DNA of 48,804 nucleotides from Flavobacteriales bacterium (GTDB taxonomy: Bacteria > Bacteroidota > Bacteroidia > Flavobacteriales_D > Cryomorphaceae): positions 1 to 48,804 of the forward strand of contig SLDS01000191.1 in NCBI GenBank assembly GCA_007125175.1. The letters run 5' to 3'. Shown here one piece after another: positions 44,901 to 48,804 of this stretch (position 1 is the first letter of the stretch; the number at the start of each line of letters is the position of its first letter). The notes below the pieces were generated by a model. The model was not told the DNA's origin, ran no database searches, and saw only the letters and a program-made list of their open reading frames with translations. The position numbers and the translations under genes are program-made.

Positions 44901-45787
44901 AGACGTACAAATACGCTTACCGGCTGGCCATCGAGCTCGCCGGCGGAGAAGTTGAGGCTAAGGGAACCGGCAAAACTGCTGCCATCGTCTGAAATTTCAA
45001 AGGGCGCATCAACGCTCACCTCAATCGTGCCGCTGCCATCCAGCGAGGAGGCGCTCAACTCATAACTCAGCACATCTGATGGGCCATTTCCCTCAGTGTA
45101 GTCCAGTGCACTAATAGCATTGGGGCTCGCCTCCAGCACAGGGGCTGAAGCACTTGTCAGAGAGAATTCTGCAAGCCGCCACGTCGCACAATCTCCGCTG
45201 TCGTAGTCAAACTTGAAGGCCACGTATACAGCCGTAGCGCTCAATCCATCCAGATCATCAAAGTCGCCAAATGTGGCCGAAGTATTGTTAGGAATGCTGT
45301 TGTCAGCGAAAAAGGCATTGGTAACTGTGGTAATGCTGGTCCATGTTGCTGTGTTGGGATCTCCACTGCCGCTGTAGTCCGTGCTGTAGAGCACCTCGAG
45401 GTCATTATCGCCGGCAAAGCCCCTCTGTATGTCAAAGCTCAATAGCTCATCACTGGATCCGCTCAGGTCAAAAGCCGGTGTGATAAGCCAATTTTCATTG
45501 ACCTGGCATCCGCCCGCAAAGGCGCTGAATGCCACATTTTGAAAAGAAGCATTGTAGCTCCACGATTGACTCCCCACAACGCTTTCTTGGGTCCAATCAT
45601 TATCGAATGGATTGCTGCTGAAGTCATCTGTGTAGGGGACGGTAACTTGCGCATGAAGCCCATCCTGAAAAGCCACAAGGGCAAGTAGCAAGAGAGAGCC
45701 TGCTAAGAATGGACTTCTGAGATGGTTTCTGAAATTTGGTTTTGAAGCCTGAGTGGATTTATACCACTTTTGTAAATACTGCATCAT
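38966..45787 (-). CDS. Giant modular T9SS-secreted surface protein with beta-helix and HYR domains
   Basis: A 2273-residue exported protein. Residues 1-47 are a signal peptide. Then: an anchor-J-like jelly-roll (about 50-212); module A1 (216-326); a second jelly-roll-like domain (330-480); A2 (486-600); module B1 (605-813); A3 (817-930); B2 (935-1143); a right-handed beta-helix (about 1145-1465, with SIQEAIDEASPGDTLLI and NNWWGDESGP); an unassigned part (1470-1665); two HYR-like domains (about 1670-1840, TCPADYVVDNSAGVC and DNCGIVDI); a PPC-like domain (about 1845-1974); modules C1 and C2 (1977-2186); and a T9SS type A sorting domain (about 2190-2273, with PNPSPG, VYDLSGKLIR and LPNGVYLYRL). 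It probably acts at the cell surface or is released; binding partners are unknown. A signal-rich, Asp/Gly/Ser-rich composition fits calcium-binding adhesins. The downstream terminator is strong. Confidence 0.88.
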   Translation of the reverse strand: MMQYLQKWYKSTQASKPNFRNHLRSPFLAGSLLLLALVAFQDGLHAQVTVPYTDDFSSNPFDNDWTQESVVGSQSWSYNASFQNVAFSAFAGGCQVNENWLITPAFDLSGSSDELLSFDIQRGFAGDNDLEVLYSTDYSGSGDPNTATWTSITTVTNAFFADNSIPNNTSATFGDFDDLDGLSATAVYVAFKFDYDSGDCATWRLAEFSLTSASAPVLEASPNAISALDYTEGNGPSDVLSYELSASSLDGSGTIEVSVDAPFEISDDGSSFAGSLSLNFSAGELDGQPVSVFVRLGEGEGLGNYSALINHVGGGAELDVAVSGSVSPPGYFVDFEGPGETKSSYATGTVNLSGIDWEMTEALIGNLANDFKNGERSARSRGYGSSVMSMIEDKSGGIGSITFEYARYGTDAQVDHVVEYSSDAGATWTQVGDAFSGGASPATFSAAVNVPGDARIRIRTESESGTANRRLNIDDLLLTDFDGAPVALLSGSPGSLSELDYNEGEGPSASQSYTLSAQDLDPASGSIEVEAPANFELSTDGDTWSSTLSLSYSDGGDLIADSEILVRLEEGLSIGSYSGVISHNGGGASLNLSVSGEVFPQPANFLPELWSFTEGDFGFDEWDGEEPAGTYPPSMRFYWSNNPSGSGFDREEDAPGLYDCSYNLTSRSRINGLGAQGISFIATGNGQFNNCSGDDADEDRYVGSALVGLSTTGETYTRVEWKNEVISRNAREFAIRLQYRLGDSGSFTDFGDETEFSVVGKDDGDAEIFSVELPGLLLDEAEVYLRWVYYELEDSPGGQRPEIALDNIFITNEPLPDAILSASVVNLIDLDYIVDNGPSAVQSYTLEGTDLSPSAGTVDVLAPDNFEVSLDGDVFATSVEINYSDASFEQQLFVRLAEGLAIDTYFGNVVHSGGGAVDVNVALSGEVFPEPTPFLPSLFELISGDYTFDQWDASEAPGTYPANMRFYWSNDPSDGSFDRSEDGTGVYECGYDLSSRPRFNGNGVNGISLISTGSPQRNDCVGGAADPDRYVGSAAIGLNTAGVSYARAEWVNRIVDRNSRNFAMRLQYRIGGSGVYTDFGSETLFSAEGLDTGDTLQFSFELPAEVLDEPEVYLRWVYYQENDGEGGARPEIGLDNILITTEEPACPAVIENITAETAFCSIQEAIDEASPGDTLLINAADYTEPDQIVINKDLTLQGLGKESTILRPGSSTTVAGNAASDAFVLVEEGNEVKISDLTLDGDGFDVHHGIQSRGELIVDDVHVQNISHANIYRGRGIVFFGGSNNEVNNSSLSNIQRIGIHVRGNVLAANPVVSINNVTYTGKGDGDFLDYAVEFGGGGQGSVDGLNASECRGQASTDNSTSAGILVTDFFGTGTEATITNSDLFNNTRGMVVGFSEGDGSIVSASGNRIFDNVAAGASSLGPEVQASNNWWGDESGPQNTFANLCALGNAVTGDVVFSPWCSDDACSSFDEIDLPKGPSYGNTLSGPITVGSGISNENMAVTDYCDIELGIKAFRRFRGDITPSGSVYQAGTGLSPQSAANEETDPGRARWNYLYSVDLGTATFEDLQVFLEIDFDPAEPSTVPPYVINVSDFLIGEGLGGLSSIQDSQNLGFDFWQLLGEPNILPFDPYAAGQYDFVVRVEDENGLELAFTDMQVVVDCAFILPEDDIEAPVLTCPADYVVDNSAGVCSATISDSAPEIFTDNCDTNLSYEVSGATTASGVGNVDGLSFNVGESTVTYFANDGNGNDAEPCTFTVTVVDVEDPSPSCVDLTLTLDSSGAASIDGSDLDGGATDNCGIVDIQLSQSTFGTADYGDNVIEVTFLDAAGNSSSCFSTVTVLPLIPGDEPCFALPIECSITENGSTVGASFDEEFLCDEETNTAGSIWYSFTAEASAIYAVDLCGSDFDTKVSIFEGSCDALICVGANDDDEREDDSCGLQSYLEFEAVEGMTYYIMVHGFGSAEGNYSLTLTCPCLVNGGVLTTTDPTSICVNTGSPTVLNVTLVDNFGPKSRWGITEQVTGNVIASRSNPNFNLDTLAPGAYRLTHLSFGNDVSLAGVTNVSQLEGCFDFSNSIFFTLAEVDGGTITTGDPTTVCVGTGSPVTVNASVSGAFGPLQGWGLLDEDFNVLEVRQNNSLFNLDGRAPGLYRIFHASYAVSQDVQGISNISEITGCLDNSNGIIVNATSCAAASLSSQPNPSPGPSDVSFTLSESGHASLEVYDLSGKLIRSIFNASAEGGLDYRFHFDGSALPNGVYLYRLTTKDEVLIDKFMIAR
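39230..39859 (-). repeat. Protein module C, copies C1 and C2
   Basis: Two tandem copies of a ~105-residue module (residues 1977-2079 and 2081-2186 of the giant protein). Shared pattern: GG-x-(L/I)-TT-x-D/P, then a Cys after V or I, FGP, WG, an (N)xFNLD-x-x-x-PG-x-YR turn, and a closing GVSN-like/GC segment before SN. Two further copies are in the neighbouring gene at 46356-47003. It resembles a repeat seen in Bacteroidota surface proteins; I cannot give a family name. Confidence 0.7.
42359..45142 (-). repeat. Protein modules A (three copies) and B (two copies) in the giant T9SS protein
   Basis: Module A (~113 residues) is at 44810-45142, 43988-44332 and 42998-43339; each begins with L-x-AS or LSGSP, has LDY-x-EGxGPS and SYTLS, an APxNFE-(V/L)S-DG core, FVRLxEGL and HxGGGA, and ends SGEV. 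Module B (~209 residues) is at 43349-43975 and 42359-42985; each has FD-x-WD, GTYPxxMRFYWSN-P, C-x-YxLxSRxRxNG, DRYVGSA, LQYR, and VYLRWVYY-x-E then PEIxLDNI. The A-B-A-B order suggests a duplicated A-B unit. Confidence 0.8.
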
Positions 45788-46088
45788 GGTTGGTGAAAAT
45801 TGGAGAAGGTTACAATTTTTGGTTTGATCATTTGGTGATTGAATGAAGGGCTAGATTTTGTATTCATGAGCAATTCAAGCCCCGTCAAACGCAGCGCAAG
45901 GTACGATATTCAATACCCAAAGTAAAGAATTCTCAGTGTTAAGCTTCGATTAACAAGGAGTAAACTTCGTTCAATCGATTAAGATGCAGGATGAATCGAA
46001 CTGTAAATGCTAGACTGCTTTTGACATGAAGTCTTTAATGTCCTATAACCAAACATTTAGATGTGATTCCTTGCTCACGTATATGTGA
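45788..46088. other. Intergenic region between the two T9SS genes
   Basis: The 301-base gap holds no gene. Two imperfect -7-like sequences on the minus strand are visible: TTACTTTG at 45925-45918 (one mismatch) and TACCTTGC near 45903-45896 (one base short of the TACCTTTGC form). Neither has a convincing -33 partner. A weak stem GACAT/ATGTC lies at 46023-46042, without a T-run, so no good terminator of the upstream gene is seen. Confidence 0.4.
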
Positions 46089-48804
46089 TCAATGTGCAAC
46101 TATCAGCTTTTTTACCTCAACGCTTGTCTCGCTTTCTACCCGAAGGAGGTAGACTCCGTTTGGCAAGTCGGATGTTTGCAAATCAATGATGAAGTGGTCT
46201 TTGGCCTGAATTTGTTGACTCGCGACCTGTCGGAGCAGTTTTCCACTCATATCGTACAAAGCAACATTGGCATAGGTGGCCTCTTCGCTTGAGATCTGAA
46301 TTTGGGTTTGTATATCGGCCGGGTTGGGCTGCAAATCTACGGCCATGGCATTGCTGCAAGCGCTGATATTCACCGTTACGGGATTAGAAAGTGCATAGCA
46401 GCCCACAAGGTCGGCAGGGCTGCTCACGCCTTGCAGTTGCACGCCTTGTTCGTAGCTGATGCTCCATACCCGATAGGTGCCTGGATCATAGCCATTTAGA
46501 TTGAAAAACGGCGCTTGCTGGCTGGCCAACACCTGATTTCCATCGCTTGGATCAACTAGGCCGTAAAGCTGAAAAGCTCCTGTATTTCCCGTAAGGTTGA
46601 GAGAAATAAATGTAGAAGCCCCCTGATTGGCACATACTGTGGCTGGGCTGCTGGCCAGGAGTGTGCCGCCATCGGGTTCTTCTCTGAGAAACACATTGAT
46701 GCCATTTTCGGAAATGGAATAGCAACCTTCCACATTTTGTAGGTCGGACACTGTACTGACTTGAGCGAGGTTCACCCCCAGTTCAAAACGAATATGTCGA
46801 ATACTGTAATTGCCTGGTGGATATTCGTCGAGATTGAAGAGAGAATTTGAAATTCTCACGTCGGCAATTTCTCCGTTAGACCGTATTAAGCCCCATCTCT
46901 GTAATGGCCCAAAAGCACCTTCGGCGATCACCTCTATACCCTTCGCTTCTCCGGTTCCTACACAAAAGCTGCGATTTGGGCCTGCACTGAGTATACCACC
47001 ACTCAGGTTGCAGGCAGTGCTGTCGAAGGTGAATATGCTTAGGTCAAAATCACCGAAGGCTTCTCCATCTTCTTCCTGTCGCCAGTTGTCTGTGTTGTGA
47101 ATGAGCGGCATATAGGCTTCGAAGCTCGTCAAGCCCTCTCGGGCGGCTTCATACTCAGCATTGAGTGCCATGATGACAATATTTTTGCCCAAGGAATCGA
47201 GCTCTTCAGGAAGGTAGGAGGTCGGGTTGCTCACCTCCCCTTCTGTAAGCCAGTCGCTAAGATAAGATAGTGCGTAGATCCAGTGCGGTTGGCTCAGGCT
47301 GCCTTGCAAGGCAAAAATGTTGTCTCCATTTTGCGAAAGCCCATCCAGGGTGCCGTCGATTATGCTGCCGATACTAGCACCTACTCCATCGCCCAGCTCG
47401 GGGCCACCAATTTTGATCACGGTACCCGCAGTGATTACATCATCCGAGTCATTGATCCAGGTCAGATCATTTTCATTGTCTTTCAGACTGTTGCCATCCC
47501 ATCCCTTGTCGGTAAATATGATGATGGTCTCGGGATCCAGATCTTTCCATGGCACAAAAGAGATTCCATCATTTGCCACCGAGCGAAAGCCGATGATGCT
47601 CAGGTCTCCAGCCTCGAGGGTGATGGGATAGCCCACTTCACCACTCAATGGCACACTAAGCACACTGGCTCCGCCACCGCTGTGCAATATTGGGAGCAGG
47701 GTGTAGCTGCCGACCTGAGCCGAAGCAGATAAGCGAACCTTGATGTTTTGCAGTAAATTGCCTCCTGTGTAGGCTACTGTCAATTGATTGAAGAAGTTTT
47801 CGCCATCGATGGAGGCTTCAAAGGCAGGAGGCACAATGACGCTAATCACTCCCGCCTCGGGGCTGAGGTCATTTCCGCTTAGGGTATAGCTTTGGCTTGT
47901 ACTACTCCCTTCGCCTTCTGCAGTATAGAAATTTTCAAGTGCTGCCGGGCTTGCGCTTAATACGGGCAGCTGAAAGGTCGATGCGGATATGAGGATATCA
48001 TCGATCCCCATTTGCGGCCTGTTGCCGGATTCGCCCGACTCCTGAAAATAGACGAAGCGCAAATACACTTCGGCTTGTCCAATGAGGGTGTCAGGCAAGG
48101 TCAGGGAGAATACCTCGCTCTGGCCCGGTGCCTTGCCAAGCGATGAGAAAAGGCTGCCATCCACAATGTCCGAATAAGGACTGTCCTTGCCAATTCGGTA
48201 TTGAAGACCGATGGCAAACTGACGGGATCCCAGGCTGATATGCCGGGCGATCCAGGTCATTTGAGCCTGGGTTATTCCCTCGGTATTGAGGGCAATTTCG
48301 GCAGTGCCCACATAGCGTGATGCCTGGGCACTGCCACTGCTACAGTCGTCAAATTGAGGATTGCCGGTGCTGATAAAGGCGAAGCCGTCGTCGCCCAAAC
48401 CATTGATGCGCGGCCGACTGCTGAGATCGTAAGAGCAGTTGTATAGAGCTGTACCGGGCGCATTCAGGTCATATTCCTCACCGGATGGATCATCGCTCCA
48501 ATAGAATCGCATGAAAGGGGGATAGGTGCCTGGTTCTGAATTTGCCTCCCAGGCGCTAAACTCAAAATCTTCATCGGAGAGTTGAAGGGCTGGAAATGCT
48601 GCACCATAGGTGCTCACCCCTGTAAGGCTTATGTTGTCCAGGCGATTGTTGCCTGAGCTGTTGGCTGCATTGTCGTCTATGTAGCGCAGTCTTATTGCAA
48701 AGGCCTCATTATCTTCAATTTCTTCAATGCCGGTGAGGTCGTATTCAAAAATTTGATAGTCTGTTTCTACACTGTCTGTGGCTATCACTGTCCAGCTTCC
48801 CTCA
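46089..48804 (-). CDS. Modular T9SS-secreted surface protein, 5' end outside window
   Basis: The frame is open to the window edge (a GTG at 48788 is not a credible start), so about 904 C-terminal residues are seen. Counting from that GTG: end of a jelly-roll domain (1-58), module B3 (66-268), module A4 (275-386), a domain of about 200 residues opening LEAGDLSIIGFRSVANDGIS and containing IIIFTDKGWDGNSL (388-590, similar to a lamin-tail-like surface domain often met in Bacteroidota), modules C3 and C4 (596-704 and 707-811), then a T9SS type A sorting domain (about 812-899: LQPNPAD, VALYDMSGKLLRQV, LPNGVYLLRV). It shares modules A, B and C with the giant protein downstream, so the two are modular paralogues. 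Function at the surface is unknown. Confidence 0.85.
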   Translation of the reverse strand, partial: EGSWTVIATDSVETDYQIFEYDLTGIEEIEDNEAFAIRLRYIDDNAANSSGNNRLDNISLTGVSTYGAAFPALQLSDEDFEFSAWEANSEPGTYPPFMRFYWSDDPSGEEYDLNAPGTALYNCSYDLSSRPRINGLGDDGFAFISTGNPQFDDCSSGSAQASRYVGTAEIALNTEGITQAQMTWIARHISLGSRQFAIGLQYRIGKDSPYSDIVDGSLFSSLGKAPGQSEVFSLTLPDTLIGQAEVYLRFVYFQESGESGNRPQMGIDDILISASTFQLPVLSASPAALENFYTAEGEGSSTSQSYTLSGNDLSPEAGVISVIVPPAFEASIDGENFFNQLTVAYTGGNLLQNIKVRLSASAQVGSYTLLPILHSGGGASVLSVPLSGEVGYPITLEAGDLSIIGFRSVANDGISFVPWKDLDPETIIIFTDKGWDGNSLKDNENDLTWINDSDDVITAGTVIKIGGPELGDGVGASIGSIIDGTLDGLSQNGDNIFALQGSLSQPHWIYALSYLSDWLTEGEVSNPTSYLPEELDSLGKNIVIMALNAEYEAAREGLTSFEAYMPLIHNTDNWRQEEDGEAFGDFDLSIFTFDSTACNLSGGILSAGPNRSFCVGTGEAKGIEVIAEGAFGPLQRWGLIRSNGEIADVRISNSLFNLDEYPPGNYSIRHIRFELGVNLAQVSTVSDLQNVEGCYSISENGINVFLREEPDGGTLLASSPATVCANQGASTFISLNLTGNTGAFQLYGLVDPSDGNQVLASQQAPFFNLNGYDPGTYRVWSISYEQGVQLQGVSSPADLVGCYALSNPVTVNISACSNAMAVDLQPNPADIQTQIQISSEEATYANVALYDMSGKLLRQVASQQIQAKDHFIIDLQTSDLPNGVYLLRVESETSVEVKKLIVAH
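46356..47003 (-). repeat. Protein module C, copies C3 and C4
   Basis: Copies at 46677-47003 and 46356-46670. They keep the GG-x-L start, the C-V/A after F or V, FGPLQRWG in C3, the FNLD/FNLN-x-x-PG turn and the GC-x-x-S-x-N close. C3 shares the eight-residue run AFGPLQ-x-WG with C2 of the giant protein, so C2 and C3 are the closest pair. Confidence 0.7.
47631..48593 (-). repeat. Protein modules B3 and A4
   Basis: B3 (47985-48593) keeps GTYPPFMRFYWSDDPS, LYNCSYDLSSRPRINGLG, RYVGTA, GLQYRIG and VYLRFVYFQE; A4 (47631-47966) keeps LSASP, EGEGSS-x-SQSYTLS, PPAFEASIDG and HSGGGASVLSVPLSGEV. The same B-then-A order occurs in the giant protein (B1 then A3). Confidence 0.78.

Noticed and set aside
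38966-48804. CRISPR or DNA-level tandem repeat
   Set aside because: Repeats are protein modules of 100-210 residues with diverged DNA; no short regularly spaced identical repeats are present.

Overview
The window looks like a chromosomal segment of a Bacteroidota bacterium, probably Flavobacteriia/Flavobacteriales with a fairly high (about 50%) GC content. The reasons are: promoters of the Bacteroidota type (TAnnTTTG), a methionine synthase split into two adjacent genes, a fused CcoNO oxidase subunit, two large secreted proteins ending in type IX secretion (T9SS) sorting domains, Wzi/RemB-like outer-membrane proteins, and an absence of obvious Shine-Dalgarno sequences. Genus and species cannot be fixed from the sequence alone. 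I saw no rRNA, tRNA, CRISPR array, insertion sequence or phage gene.

Layout. (1) 1-3652, plus strand: a WecA/TagO-like sugar-phosphate transferase between two related Wzi/RemB-like barrel genes, the first cut by the window edge. (2) 3721-8170, plus: haem O synthase, two cytochrome oxidase subunits III, subunit IV, Sco, DUF420 and a small CxxC membrane protein, which form the accessory end of an aa3/caa3-type oxidase locus. (3) 8225-11953: split MetH. (4) 12097-16941: an OmpA-family lipoprotein-like or periplasmic protein, TolC, a MacA-like adaptor and TsaB. (5) 28049 down to 16998, minus strand: a complete cbb3 oxidase and maturation cluster, in the order universal stress protein, ccoI, ccoS, ccoNO, ccoQ, ccoP, ccoG, ccoH, SafE-like, hemN. 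(6) 28190-28912, minus: a Crp/Fnr regulator just upstream of that cluster. (7) 29054-34203, plus: cytochrome c maturation genes ccmB, ccmC, ccmD, ccmE and ccmF/ccsA. (8) 34200-37794, plus: a tightly overlapping housekeeping run of DUF2520, KdsC, UbiA-family prenyltransferase, Maf and BshB1. (9) 37868-38470, minus: an orphan LuxR-type regulator. (10) 38966-48804, minus: two very large modular T9SS cargo proteins, the second cut by the window edge.

How it fits together. Regions 2, 5, 6 and 7 form one respiratory neighbourhood: haem and copper insertion into two oxidase types, cytochrome c maturation, and an oxygen- or redox-type regulator placed between the cbb3 and ccm operons. The most interesting signals are regulatory: a perfect 7-bp-arm inverted repeat with the TGA-N6-TCA geometry of Crp/Fnr sites upstream of the cbb3 cluster, a second weaker TGA-N6-TCA site placed near -41 of a possible internal ccoS promoter, and a 17-bp palindrome overlapping the regulator's own well-formed promoter. 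Further points are a CcmE with a Cys (CxxxY) in place of the usual haem-binding His, a CcoP with only one haem motif and a long acidic tail, a small uncharacterised CxxC protein beside Sco, and a shared set of three protein modules shuffled between the two giant T9SS proteins. I found no clearly new defence or mobile system.
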